Numbered from the stretch's first letter, positions 1 through 9,749 are shown. The stretch: DNA of 64,000 bases from Bin5 sp965221145 (GCA_965221145.1 OZ244877.1:4712001-4776000), one strand, 5' to 3'. Translations and numbers: made by a program. The notes: generated by a model from the sequence alone, not told the origin.

Positions 1-201
1 CCGGTGACCGCAGACCGCATCTTCCCAGATTTCCCCGTGCTTCAGTCGGCAATGGGGAAGCAACTGCTCCCTGAGCCTGACATCGGTATCAATCCTCTTC
101 AGTCGTTCGGTGGTCGCCCCTTTCTTTGCCTTAGAAACCGGCCGCACATCGTCAGCAGGAAAGAGATCGGCCTGTTGCGATCGTTTCATTTGATGGCTCA
201 T
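1..201 (-). CDS. N-terminus of probable DNA methyltransferase (partial)
   Basis: The reading frame is open from an ATG at 199-201 to the left edge, giving 67 residues. The ATG overlaps the TGA of the upstream HATPase gene (ATGA), so the two are translationally coupled. The start is basic and polar (MSHQMKRSQQADLFPADD). It leads into LREQLLPHCRLKHGEIWEDA and a CGHR sequence at the edge. From memory of the family, a 'LLP-CRL-GEIW-D-GHRVGC-D' lead-in precedes the SAM-binding domain of some N4/N6 DNA methylases found with restriction and defence genes. The catalytic part lies outside the window, so the methylase call is an inference from the lead-in and from the neighbouring helicase and ATPase genes. 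Another island protein cannot be excluded. Confidence 0.5.
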   Translation of the reverse strand, partial: MSHQMKRSQQADLFPADDVRPVSKAKKGATTERLKRIDTDVRLREQLLPHCRLKHGEIWEDAVCGHR

Positions 202-2129
202 TCTTGATAGACGTGTAGAATTGTTTTCATATCCCGCCAGTGGGTCTCTACAAACCGGATGCTTGTTTCCCACACTCCCAATCTCACCGGCGCCTCGAGC
301 CCGTCCGCATTTTGCAGAGCATGATGCAACTCTGCTTCTTGTTCTCCGTCACGCTTCACGAACTCCTTATACATTGCCGCGCACAATGGACAGAGTGCCA
401 GAAACTGTGCTTCGCCCTCGTGGCTAAAATACTCTAATGTAAATGCCTCCACAGCCTCAAAGTAATATTCGCCATCACGCCTTTTGAACGGCATCTCATC
501 CTCGCAAATCTGACAGATCATCTGCTCAGAATCATTCGTGTATAGATTTCTAAGCCAGATACTGGGGTCAATACTCGCCCGTGAAGTCCGAACACTTCTT
601 TGCCTCGTCTCGTATTCCTTTTCAGGGGCGTTATCCATGAGTTCTCTAAGTCGCTCCTGCCGTCGCTCAGGGTTAGCAGTACTTTGCTGAGGAAATTCTG
701 CTTGGCTTCTTTGTCGCTCTTGAAGCAAGCAAGCTATTTCCTGTTGAACATCAGGGGGAGCACTATCGAACTGCTTTGCAAGACTGAGACTCTCTTTAGA
801 TATACCAACTTCTTCTGCTAATTGTGCTACAACATCCTTTCTCATACCGAGTTGGTCGGCCAATTTCTCATCACGGACATACGACTCGGGAAGATCATCG
901 AGAGAAAGCTCGCTCGGTCTATGCATATTTCCGTTCGAATCCGGCAGCCATGCTGTATTTATCAGCAACTTGCCAAACTCGGATACCTGGTTCTCTCTAC
1001 GACTTCCCTCATAAGTTTGTCGACTCGATTTTTCAACGACTCCGTGAATGCAATCAGAATGAGGACGAGCAATTTTATTCCAAATGAATGCGCTTTTTTC
1101 CAGAGTTGGAGTAACTATTGCATGTTCCAGGCCATCAGCCTTTATGTTGAGATCAAATCCGTTAAGCCCTCTCTCATGCCAACTATGCTGATCACAAATC
1201 GTAACATGGTTTTCCCAATTCTTTTTTTTTCGTTCAATACTTACAGATTCCTTGACGTCCAGGGATTTGAACAATGCAGATTGAGGGTGGTCTGAGCTGA
1301 CACATACAAAGGTATCGTTCCTGGAGAAATACATGCGCAACTCATCACTTCCAAAATAGACTTGATCTGGCCTCCGGTAAACAGTTTTTCTCGCATATGG
1401 ACTTTCGGCAAGAATAAACGGTGTTTCACACAGCCGTTTCCGAAGTCGACTTTTTTTGTCTTGCGAATCTGTCTCATATGCGCGTTCAATTTTAATTAGA
1501 TCGCGTTTGTTCTCGTCAATAGCAACTATCATTCCATCATTCCGGTATTTCGGAAGTATCTTTTCAATGATTTCTTCAACAAGGTCCAGTTCCGGAATAC
1601 CCAACTCGCCCAGAAACTTGCGAACCTCTTGATGCTCAGATAATTCTACCCTCACGATTGGCAACGAAGTTTCAATATCCGTTCTAACAGCCAGGTATGC
1701 ATTTGGCGAACCGTCGTCCCGGAATGGATTCACATGTGCCCCGTCCTGACGACGAAGAATAGGTTTATTTCGGAGAATACCTCCTGTTTGCCGGCACCAG
1801 CGCGGGAGACGCCACAGGGCTTCTTGTCCAGATAGAAACTCGTAGAATTTAATAAACCACTCGTCAGATTGGCAATCAAGGAATTGCTCGAACAATCTGC
1901 GGGCGAACATTTCTGGATCAACTTCCGCGACCTTGAGTTCGGATCTCAGATATTGCCAAAGGTCGGGTGTTCGGCGTTCGGTGATATCAGATGACAGCCA
2001 CTTCGGTACGCTTGTCGCCTGGAACAATGAACGAAGTTGATTCGAGTCTAGTAGTGTAACAGACAAGATTTGTCGGACAGAGTGAACTGTGGCACACTCT
2101 CCAGAAACGTAGACACGAGGAGAGGAAAG

Positions 2130-3271
2130 ATGCCAGCGAAACGATATCGGGTGCGCTTGACAGAGGAAGAACGCACGCAACTGGATGCACAGGTGAACAC
2201 AGGCGCCGGGTCGGCGCGGCGCTTGAGACGGGCACGCATTCTGCTGATGGCCGATGAAGAGCAAGCCGGAGGTGGCTGGACTGATGCCGAGATTGCCAAG
2301 GCCTTAGGTGCGCACGCGCGCACCGTAGAGCGAATTCGGGCGCGCTGTGTCACAGCCGGGATTGAAGCTGCGCTCATCCACATGCGACCGCAACGGAAGC
2401 GCGCCTGCGTATTGGATGGCGCCGGCGAAGCCCGCTTGGTGCAGTTAGCGTGTAGCGCTGCGCCTGATGGACAGGAGCAATGGACGCTGCAGATGCTGGC
2501 CGATAAGCTGGTCGAATTAGAGGTGGTCGAGCGTATTTCGCGCGAAACGGTGCGGACGACGCTAAAAAAAACGAACGCAAGCCCTGGCTGAAAGATGAGT
2601 GGTGTATTCCGGCGACGGCGAATGCCGAGTTCGTCTGTGCCATGGAAGATACGCTTGAGGTCTATCATCGGGCGCAGGATCCCAAGCGACCTTTGGTCTG
2701 TTTTGATGAAGGCAGCAAACAGTTGACGAAAGAGACCCGTCTGCCCCTGCCACCCCGACCGGGCGCTGTGGCCAAATATGACTACGAATATGAACGCAAC
2801 GGCACCGGCAACCTCTTTCTCTGCTTCGCGCCTCTGCAAGCCTGGCGTCATGTCAAGGTGACAGCGCGCCGCACCAGGGTTGACTTTGCCCACTGCATGC
2901 GTGACCTGGTCGACATCCACTTTCCGCAGGCAGACAAGATCGTCCTGGTGATGGACAATTTGAACACACACAAACTCGCTTCTCTGTATCAAGCGTTCCC
3001 GGCAGCCGAAGCCCGCCGTCTGGCCGCCAAACTGGAAATCCATTACACCCCCAAACATGGCAGTTGGCTCAATATGGCTGAAATCGAACTCAGTGTCCTG
3101 CATCGGCAATGCTTGAAAGCTCGCATCCCGGACCAAGCCACCTTGATGCAGCAAGTCGATGCTTGGCAAAAACGCCGCAATGCCTCGGCAACTACCGTCA
3201 ACTGGCGTTTCACTACGGCTGACGCTCGCATCAAGCTCAAACGTCTTTATCCGACAATAGAAGATTGCTGA
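2130..3271 (+). CDS. IS630 family DDE transposase (ORFA/ORFB, -1 frameshift)
   Basis: ORFA starts at the ATG at 2130 behind a GAGGAGAGG site and ends at TGA 2589-2591 (153 aa). It holds the N-terminal helix-turn-helix (WTDAEIAKALGAHARTVERI). ORFB is in the -1 frame and continues KKNERKPWLKDEWCIP, the linker typical of IS630 transposases, up to the TGA at 3269-3271. The catalytic triad is visible: Asp in VCFDEGSK, Asp in LVMDNLNTH, Glu in SWLNMAEIELS. A -1 shift on the A8 run at 2564-2571 gives the full transposase of about 380 residues. All motifs are intact, so the element may be active. Confidence 0.92.
2564..2571 (+). promoter_or_regulatory. Slippery A8 run for -1 frameshift in transposase
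   Basis: Eight A residues follow CT just before the ORFA stop. ORFA reads CTA AAA AAA ACG. Slipping back one base gives AAA AAA AAC GAA and enters ORFB. Many IS630 elements use such an A-run for programmed frameshifting. A fixed indel is the alternative, but both frames are clean on either side of the run. Confidence 0.7.
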
Positions 3272-4549
3272 ACTACTAGGAGGTTTGTTAACCTTTCGCT
3301 GCCGGCGATCTTAGCGTTTCGTGCAGCAACAAACGTGCCGTCATCAGCCGGGAGAAGATCTTCGTTCATTAAAGCCCTGCGCACTTTGTTGAAGATAGGA
3401 TAGAATAAACTGGTTTCCGAGAAATCGTCCATCCTGATGGGCAATGCCTCTAACAGAGACACAGACGACAAACCCATCTCCTTCAACTGTCGCAGAGACT
3501 CGACTACCAACTCAGCAGTTTCTCTGATTAGCTTCTTATTCCAAGCATCATGCTCGGGGATATTGTCGCGTGCAGGTGTTGTCCGATATGGCCCCTGGAT
3601 CAAGAAACCCATTCCTGTTTCTTTTTCGGTCGGGAAATAGACGACCAGTCGTGCTGAATTAATCCTTATGATACTCTCCGCCTCATCTTTGGTGCTATTT
3701 TCAAGCCGAAATCCTATTTCAACGGCAACCTGACCACTGTTATCCGGAACCGTCACTAGCTTTTCAAAGATAAGCCAGTCTTCACTCTCATCCTGACCGT
3801 TGTTCTGTCCGATCACGGTAACGCGGTGCGCGGTCTTACAATTGTCGACTTGCTCGACTTCCTTGAGGTAATGTCCTTCTTCCTGATCCGGCTCAACGCG
3901 CCATTCAATTTCGTCAATCCGTCTCAAAAACAACAACACACTTGCCCCAAGTCCCCTCAGCTTCTCCAAAATCAGATCAAAGGCAGCCTTCTCGGACAAC
4001 TCTGCATGATCGAATGGGAAGATGAAAACGGTCTCATCGGGCAAAATTGGAAGGTCGGGACTTGGTTCTTTCTCTTCAGGACGGATGTACCGTTTGACAA
4101 CGAAATGTTCATCGCCAGAATGGATTTCTGGAGAGGCTGTAAAGGCATAGACTGATTTGAAACCGATGCCAAATTTGCCAATCTGAACAAAGTCCTCTTT
4201 CTTGGTTCCTCTTAATACATCGGATATACCTTTTACATCTTCTTCGTCAAACAACGCACCAGAGTGCCTGAATTCCAGCCTGTCTTGAAAAAGTACAAAC
4301 AGGACTTTGCAGGTAGGATTATCGTCAGGATTCTGTCTGAAACGTCTCTCTAGAGCATCTTCGGCATTTTGCAGAAGCTCGTAGACAAAATGGGATCGGT
4401 CACTGTATAACTGTTCTGAAATCAGGCGCCCCATATCGTCGAATTCTTCGCCGCGTCTCCGTATATTGTCCTGGCAGATTTTCTTGTAGTCGCTTGGCAT
4501 GAATCCTCCTCTTGTGCCCGGCTTTGCCTACTCTCTGATCGAACACCTA

Positions 4550-5182
4550 TCAATCTATTATTTCAATCGAAACATCGATCTGGAGAGCATCAGCAATACG
4601 TTGTATGTATTTTGCCTTGACCGTTGTACTGATATTTGTTTCGACAAAGTATCCATCCAACTCTCGATAACTTCGGGATGATTCATTTCTTATCGCTGAT
4701 ACAAGTGGATGTCCATATGCTCTGTTAGTTGGCAATTCTGCAACACGCTTTAGGCCAATATGTTGGATAGATCTGACGAAGGTATCTGTCGCCTTACTTT
4801 CGTAAATGGCCGTGCCATCAGGAAAACTGACCCGCAATTGTTTGGCTGGCCCTCTTCTACCCTTATTTTTCCTAGAACCGCGCTCGCCCCGCAACTGACG
4901 ATTTATGTCCTTCGCTAGAGATGAAAGTTCCTTCGCCAAGGAAGTCAATCTCCCCATCTCATTCGACGTGCTAATCAATTCTTCAAGCGCTTCCTTTTCT
5001 GAGATTATGTCTTCAGAAATGGGGATCTGTAGTCTTTCCAGTTGATCAACCACCTTCATTACTGTACGATACCTTCTCTTAGCTGCTGCCATACGAACGG
5101 TATCAGCTTTTAGAGACGAAAGCGATTTGTCAGCCCAGGCTCTCAATTGATCAACCGTTTCCAAAGGATCGTAATTCTCCAT
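4550..5182 (-). CDS. Defence-operon protein, unknown function (210 aa)
   Basis: I do not recognise a named family. The N-terminal half (about residues 1-100) is helical, charged and heptad-like, probably a coiled coil. A basic stretch follows (RGERGSRKNKGRRGP, about 110-115). The C-terminal domain (about 118-210) begins LRVSFPDGTAIYESKATDTF and contains a GLKRVAEL segment and a YFVETN...TTVKAK segment. I recall similar C-terminal domains at the ends of small proteins in restriction-modification loci, possibly DNA-binding. The ATG follows the helicase stop by one base (TGAGATG), with a GGAGG site inside the end of the helicase gene, so the two are tightly coupled. The HATPase gene follows 49 bp downstream. 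The likely role is a specificity or bridging subunit between helicase and ATPase, by context only. Confidence 0.75.
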   Translation of the reverse strand: MENYDPLETVDQLRAWADKSLSSLKADTVRMAAAKRRYRTVMKVVDQLERLQIPISEDIISEKEALEELISTSNEMGRLTSLAKELSSLAKDINRQLRGERGSRKNKGRRGPAKQLRVSFPDGTAIYESKATDTFVRSIQHIGLKRVAELPTNRAYGHPLVSAIRNESSRSYRELDGYFVETNISTTVKAKYIQRIADALQIDVSIEIID

Positions 5183-5183
5183 C

Positions 5184-8100
5184 TCATACCTCCTCTACGA
5201 TCAAGATCCCGTATGCCACGGGTTCATGGACAACATCCGCTTTCTCGATGGCCCTATCCAACTCCCCAATGCGTCTGGCATAGTCGGCCTCTGCGCTGTC
5301 GATCTGCGATTGACGCATCCTGCGTATCTTCTCATCGTTTGCCTGTTCAAGCTGTTCATTAAGCAGCCCTATGCGTGCCCTATGACTTGTTGACAGGCTC
5401 CCCCTGCGGTACGCGGCCAAATCTAGCGTCCGTTGTCGATGCTCTGCGCGTGCCGCAGACCACAGTTGATAATGCCGCGCCTCCAGTTCGCCCCACACAG
5501 GAGAGTCGTTGTCTCCCTGCCCCTCTGTCGTGGCATCCACCGCCTTCTCAAGCAGGCGGTCGAGGTGCGGCATTACGGCGTCCGATGAAACGATTGGCTT
5601 GAGCGCCAGATCCTCCCTGATGCCGTGGAACTGCCACTGGTAGATGACAAATTCATAACGGCCTGCGGGCGCCTCTTTGGTCTGCGCCTTCAGCTTGGTA
5701 GCTGCTCTCTGGTCCGTATCGGACAGCAGCGCTGCTGCCGCCTGTTTCACCAATGGATGCAACGGCATGACGAAAGCGGCCTCGGGATGTTCTGTGGCGC
5801 AGTCCGACTCAAATGTCATGGACAGATGCTGGTCCGCGCCTTTCAGCCAGTTCTCCCACTCCCGATAGGCGATCGTGTTTTGGCGGGGAAGTTCCTGAGA
5901 GTCACGCAACAGGATAGTACGCGCTTCCTGTGAGAGACGGAGCGTCTTCAGAGGCCTCTCGCCGAGGATGAACTCCTGATCTCGTCCACATGCCTGCTGC
6001 AGATAGAGCGCTACGAGCCTGTGTATGGATGCCGGAGTCAACCAGAAGCTGGAGGCGTCTTCAATCTCCCTCTTCATCCGCTCCTCAGGGAGACGGATGC
6101 CGAAAAGTTCCATCTGTTTCTGTTCCAGCGCCTCTTGTTCTAGTACCAGGCGAATCTTGTTATCCGCCAACTGCTGCAACTTATCCCTTCTCTCCTTTTC
6201 GCTCAGGGTATAGTTTTCAGCGATATTCCTGATCTCCCTGGTGATGTCTCCCAGGATTTCTTCGCTGCTGCCGAGGGCGCTCTCGAACACACCAATACGT
6301 TTGAGGCAGCGCTCGTAAATGTCGGCGTCAACTGTCCCTGGCGTAATCAGATTGACAATGGCGATGCTTTCACTCTTCTGGCCCACCCTGTCGATGCGAC
6401 CGATTCGTTGCTCGACGCGCATCGGGTTCCACGGCAGATCATAGTTCACAATGCAATCGCAGAACTGGTAGTCCAGCCCTTCACAACCTATCTCCGAGAA
6501 CAGCAGGACATCGAGCGTGTTCTTATCATCGCGCGGCATCTCGAAACGATTGCGAAGCGCAAGGCGCTCTTCATCGGGCGTACCACCATGGAGCATTCCC
6601 ACGCGCACACCATTTGCCCTTAGACGTTCGTACAGATAGTGCAGAGTATGGCGAAAGCTGCTGAACAACATCACCTTGTTGTTGGCCAGTTGCTGCTTAT
6701 CCTGAATGATATTGCAAAGACGCTCGTACTTCGGATCAAAGGGATCGAGAGCACGCGCTTGCTCTAGAACTGCCTGGATTTGCGACTGAATCGAATCGAC
6801 GGCATCACTTTGTAGAATCGGCGCCGTACTGTCGGCTTCGGTCCATTCCAATTCGTCAATGTGACGATTCAAGATGTTATCGAGAAATGGCGCAAGTCCA
6901 AAAAGGCAGCTTGCAGCTTGACGTCTGATTGTCGTCATCATGAAATTGACGCTGATGTCACTATGAAGCCGACTGAAAATCTCCGCCTGTGCCAGGAGCA
7001 GATCGTCGTGAAGCCGCTTCTGCTCGGCAGTGAACTCAACGGATACGGTCTCCGGCTTTCGAACGGTAAACTCACCGATATCGCGACGCCGCGTTCGATT
7101 GATAATGGCTGAGAACGTATGCAACGCCTCTATGTCGGTGATGAGCTGAATTCTTTCTTCGTCGTCGGCACTGTTCTCAGCAGCGGATGCGTTCCAAGTC
7201 AGGGAGGCTTCTCTCAGTAGCTTTTGGGAGGCAACGCTGGATCTGATAACCTGTTGGCCTGAATCTCCCCAGGCTGAAACACGTTCTCTGATTTGGTTGA
7301 ACTCGGGGTTACGGCGGAGGATCGCTCGTCCCCAGTCAGTTGAGGCTGCCTGTTCAAGGGCTTCCGCCGCTCGCGCCGTCCAGTCCGGCTCCTGGGAGCG
7401 TACATGGTTCACCGCTTGGTTGATAAACGGGTTTGGTTCCGCCATATGTTCAAAGCTTTCCTGATCCAGGATGAGGTCGGGGCGAAGCGTGTTCAGCAGA
7501 ACAAACAGGTCATGGCTGCCAAGTTGAATCGGGGTAGCGGTCAGGAACAAGGCCGCTTCCGCATGGTCGCAGAAAAATCGCACTGCCCTGTGGGCATAGG
7601 TTTCCTGATTTCGGATATGATGGGCCTCATCCACGATCACGAGATCGAAACGTGGATGCGGATCCAAATCCAAGAGACCTTTTCTGGGGCTTCGCTTACC
7701 GCCGCCGCTTGAACCGTAAAGAAGCACATCGTCGAACAACGAATACGGGAGTATGACTTTCTGGTACTGTTCGGGCCATACTCCTTCCAGATCCATCTCC
7801 TTGACGCAGTATCTCAGGGTGGGTCCGTTAAGAGGAGTAAAACGCTCCTCAAACCGTTTCATCTCGCTCTCCCACTTGCGCTCGGTCACAAGTGGACGGG
7901 GGCAAATAATGAGAACGGATCTGATATCCCGCCTGGCCTGTAGTTCCCGTAGAATCAATCCAGCCTCAATGGTCTTGCCGACGCCGACGCCGTCCGCGAT
8001 CAGCATCCTTGGACGGTCTGACCGGATGAATCGCAAGACGGGCCGGAACTGATAGGGTATAAAGTCGACGCGGGCCGCGTTGAGCGAATACAGCGTTGAT

Positions 8101-8564
8101 AGACTGGGATGCCGAATCTGGAGGGCAGTCAGATAGGCGTGAAACTGATCAGTCGAGAAGAACTGAACTTCATCCCGTTGCTCTTCAACCTTCAATTGAG
8201 AAGTGTAAAACGTCTGAACGCTACCCTCTATGAATACCTTGACCCGGTTCTCGGGCTGGCCCGGCAACACGTCCACAACCGCGCCTTTCATGGAGGAATC
8301 GGACCTCAAGACTACAATTTGGCCTGGCGAAAATTCAGCCGAAGGCTCTTTGGTCTCCAGGGTTTGCTTATCTTCCTCAATCGCAATCTGGTCGGGAGAC
8401 AAGCCAACCGATTCATAGGTGCGTCCGTCACGCGCGCTGAACTCAACTTCAAACGCATTGCCGTCTGCAAGAATCTCTACCACCGTTCCGACTTGCCCTC
8501 GTCTGAGATTGTATTCAGGCAAATCGCCTATGAGGGCAACTACATCGAGCAGTTTGATGTTCAT
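5184..8564 (-). CDS. SNF2-family helicase with N-terminal DUF4926 domain
   Basis: The product is 1126 aa. Residues 1-65 (MNIKLLDVVALIGDLPEYNL..., then RRGQVGTVVEIL) match the small stand-alone DUF4926 family. Residues about 76-130 are a second SH3-like beta module (FSPGQIVVLRSDSSMKGAVV). The helicase core follows: Walker A ADGVGVGKTIEAGLIL (about 190), DEAH box VIVDEAHHIRN (about 325), motif III FLTATPIQ, then a C-terminal lobe ending in DLPWNPMRVEQRIGRIDRVG (motifs V-VI). The last ~300 residues are helical and charged. The core resembles HepA/RapA and the SNF2 helicases of DISARM-like and other defence operons. The ATG at 8564 overlaps the TGA of the DUF6883 frame (ATGA) and has AGGAGGTGAGAGCAC in front. 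It should translocate on or remodel DNA with the downstream ATPase and methylase. Confidence 0.92.
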   Translation of the reverse strand: MNIKLLDVVALIGDLPEYNLRRGQVGTVVEILADGNAFEVEFSARDGRTYESVGLSPDQIAIEEDKQTLETKEPSAEFSPGQIVVLRSDSSMKGAVVDVLPGQPENRVKVFIEGSVQTFYTSQLKVEEQRDEVQFFSTDQFHAYLTALQIRHPSLSTLYSLNAARVDFIPYQFRPVLRFIRSDRPRMLIADGVGVGKTIEAGLILRELQARRDIRSVLIICPRPLVTERKWESEMKRFEERFTPLNGPTLRYCVKEMDLEGVWPEQYQKVILPYSLFDDVLLYGSSGGGKRSPRKGLLDLDPHPRFDLVIVDEAHHIRNQETYAHRAVRFFCDHAEAALFLTATPIQLGSHDLFVLLNTLRPDLILDQESFEHMAEPNPFINQAVNHVRSQEPDWTARAAEALEQAASTDWGRAILRRNPEFNQIRERVSAWGDSGQQVIRSSVASQKLLREASLTWNASAAENSADDEERIQLITDIEALHTFSAIINRTRRRDIGEFTVRKPETVSVEFTAEQKRLHDDLLLAQAEIFSRLHSDISVNFMMTTIRRQAASCLFGLAPFLDNILNRHIDELEWTEADSTAPILQSDAVDSIQSQIQAVLEQARALDPFDPKYERLCNIIQDKQQLANNKVMLFSSFRHTLHYLYERLRANGVRVGMLHGGTPDEERLALRNRFEMPRDDKNTLDVLLFSEIGCEGLDYQFCDCIVNYDLPWNPMRVEQRIGRIDRVGQKSESIAIVNLITPGTVDADIYERCLKRIGVFESALGSSEEILGDITREIRNIAENYTLSEKERRDKLQQLADNKIRLVLEQEALEQKQMELFGIRLPEERMKREIEDASSFWLTPASIHRLVALYLQQACGRDQEFILGERPLKTLRLSQEARTILLRDSQELPRQNTIAYREWENWLKGADQHLSMTFESDCATEHPEAAFVMPLHPLVKQAAAALLSDTDQRAATKLKAQTKEAPAGRYEFVIYQWQFHGIREDLALKPIVSSDAVMPHLDRLLEKAVDATTEGQGDNDSPVWGELEARHYQLWSAARAEHRQRTLDLAAYRRGSLSTSHRARIGLLNEQLEQANDEKIRRMRQSQIDSAEADYARRIGELDRAIEKADVVHEPVAYGILIVEEV

Positions 8565-8919
8565 GTGCTCTCACCTCCTACATTCAACAGCGGGTAGCAA
8601 GATGTCAGTCTCGGCGTTTCCGAATTGTGCTCGACAATCCAGGCACTCCAAACTGTTGCCTGTTTGCCACGCCAGACAAGCTCAAAGTCCACATTATAGC
8701 GTTGACCCCATACACGTCCCGGCGTCCCAATTCTGCGTCGTGTGTCTTGACGGCTTCCAACAAGATGTTGCGTAACTCTTGTGCATCAATAGCAGTTATG
8801 CCGAGCGCAGCTAAAAACAAGCGAGCTTTGTGTTTACCATGTTCATGCGTCGAATTCAGGCAGTAGTCACGCAGTTTGCGAATGTCCACGACGGCATGTT
8901 CAGCATCTGGTACTTTCAT
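8561..8919 (-). pseudogene. DUF6883-type protein, frameshifted
   Basis: The first frame runs from the ATG at 8919 (a TTG at 8922 is also possible). It encodes the start of the DUF6883 family: VPDAEHAVVDIRKLRDYCLN, then HGKHKARLFLAALGI. After GRRDVYG it loses similarity. The -1 frame from the GGGG run (CCCC on + at 8706-8709) restores the family ending: QRYNVDFELVWRGKQATVWS, then AWIV and RLTSCYPLL. That frame stops at TGA 8561-8563, overlapping the ATG of the next gene by 4 bp. One G has probably been lost from a G5 run. A sequencing error or programmed slippage would look the same. DUF6883 genes are usually followed by a DUF4926 gene. Here DUF4926 is the N-terminus of the helicase. Confidence 0.72.
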
Positions 8920-9135
8920 CAAATCACCGAATGATATCGGAGCGCATCGCCGCGTGGAGCGCCTTGCTGGAGTACATCAGTCTGCCTCCTATGAAGGCGG
9001 ATTCCCAAGACGAAAGTGCGTGAGAACCCGCGTTCAGATCATCACGGGCCGACTCCAGCCACACTTTAGCTTGCCTTCTCATACGACGTCTTCCCTGAAC
9101 TTCCTATCTCATGGTTCAGGATACCCGCACCCCAT

Positions 9136-9507
9136 TCACAGGCTGTGCCTGCGCATATACTGCTCATCCGATGACTGGCTCCCGCCGAAGCTCTCACCAC
9201 AGTACCGGCACTTGATCGCCTCCGCTCTGATCAGTTCAGCGCAGTATGGACAGTGCTGCATCTCGCCCCGCATCACCATCCTTCGTTCAAGAACGGGCTG
9301 ATTCTTGGAGACGACTAAGGCCAGGATGAGGCCCACCGGGCCTAACAAAAACCCCAGCGTGAACCAGCCGCACCCGCTCCTGCCCTTGTTCGCGGCGACC
9401 GTCGTGCTGACAACGCCGGATAGAAGCAAGATACCCGCTAAGACACCGGCAATAATCCACTGTGTTGGCCCGAGCAAACCGGGCAGATCCACTGTCGGAA
9501 TCTCCAT
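9136..9507 (-). CDS. Small membrane protein with zinc ribbon
   Basis: The product is 123 aa. The ATG at 9507 follows a strong AGGAGGAGAGGAG region. There are two hydrophobic segments: about residues 17-38 (WIIAGVLAGILLLSGVV) and 47-65 (WFTLGFLLGPVGLILALVV, part of a GWFTLGFLLGP motif seen in small membrane proteins with trailing zinc ribbons). A C-terminal zinc ribbon has C-x2-C pairs CPYC and CRYC (about 87-105), in the pattern CPYCAELI...AIKCRYCGE. The ribbon is probably cytosolic. No function is known. It is monocistronic, with about 215 bp lacking a recognisable gene between it and the DUF6883 gene. Confidence 0.82.
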   Translation of the reverse strand: MEIPTVDLPGLLGPTQWIIAGVLAGILLLSGVVSTTVAANKGRSGCGWFTLGFLLGPVGLILALVVSKNQPVLERRMVMRGEMQHCPYCAELIRAEAIKCRYCGESFGGSQSSDEQYMRRHSL

Positions 9508-9749
9508 TGATGTCTCCTCTCCTCCTGACGAAATCGCTCACGTCTGAGACTATACTCAGGCAGATCGACTGTGAGTACAACCCCATCGCGTCGTTTGCGC
9601 GTCTTAAGATTTCATCCTCTATAATTCTACAACGGATCGCAAAATATCACGCTCGGCGCAAGCCTCTATCGTCTCCAGTTTGCCCGCCTTGAATCCCACA
9701 AGTATACTGAATCCGGTCTACACGCCACAACCTGTTTGGGGCACCTCAC

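Larger units (their letters stand above)
2051..3276 (+). mobile_element. IS630-family insertion sequence, complete
   Basis: This 1226-bp element is flanked by TA on both sides (2049-2050 and 3277-3278), the usual IS630/Tc1-mariner target duplication. The ends are imperfect inverted repeats. Left reads GTAGTGTAACAGACAAGATT then TGTCGGA. The reverse complement of the right end reads GTAGTTCAGCAATC then TTGTCGGA. It carries one transposase in two overlapping frames. It lies antisense to the host HATPase gene. Confidence 0.93.
198..4500 (-). pseudogene. Sacsin-like HATPase gene interrupted by IS630
   Basis: The N-terminal part (4500 to 3277) and C-terminal part (2048 to 198) are separated by the IS at 2051-3276. 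Removing the IS and one TA copy restores a single frame of about 1024 codons: ...ERLTNLL joins DSNQLRSLFQ. The N-terminus is a GHKL/HATPase_c domain of the sacsin/NO VEIN type, with an N-box ELLQNAEDALE (about residues 40-50) and a glycine-rich lid GKFGIGFKSVY (about 110-120). The C-terminus carries a C-x2-C ... C-x2-C zinc-binding pair (CQIC and CPLC), perhaps an HNH-like or zinc-ribbon module. The ATG has an AGGAGG site a few bases upstream. It is the fourth gene of a leftward operon, after the SNF2 helicase and the 210-aa protein. The intact protein is likely an ATPase of a defence complex. As it stands only a truncated HATPase half (408 residues plus 9 from the IS) can be made. Confidence 0.85.

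Noticed and set aside
2048..3169. 373-codon frame antisense to the transposase
   Set aside because: It overlaps the IS transposase completely and mirrors its codons; nothing resembles a known protein.
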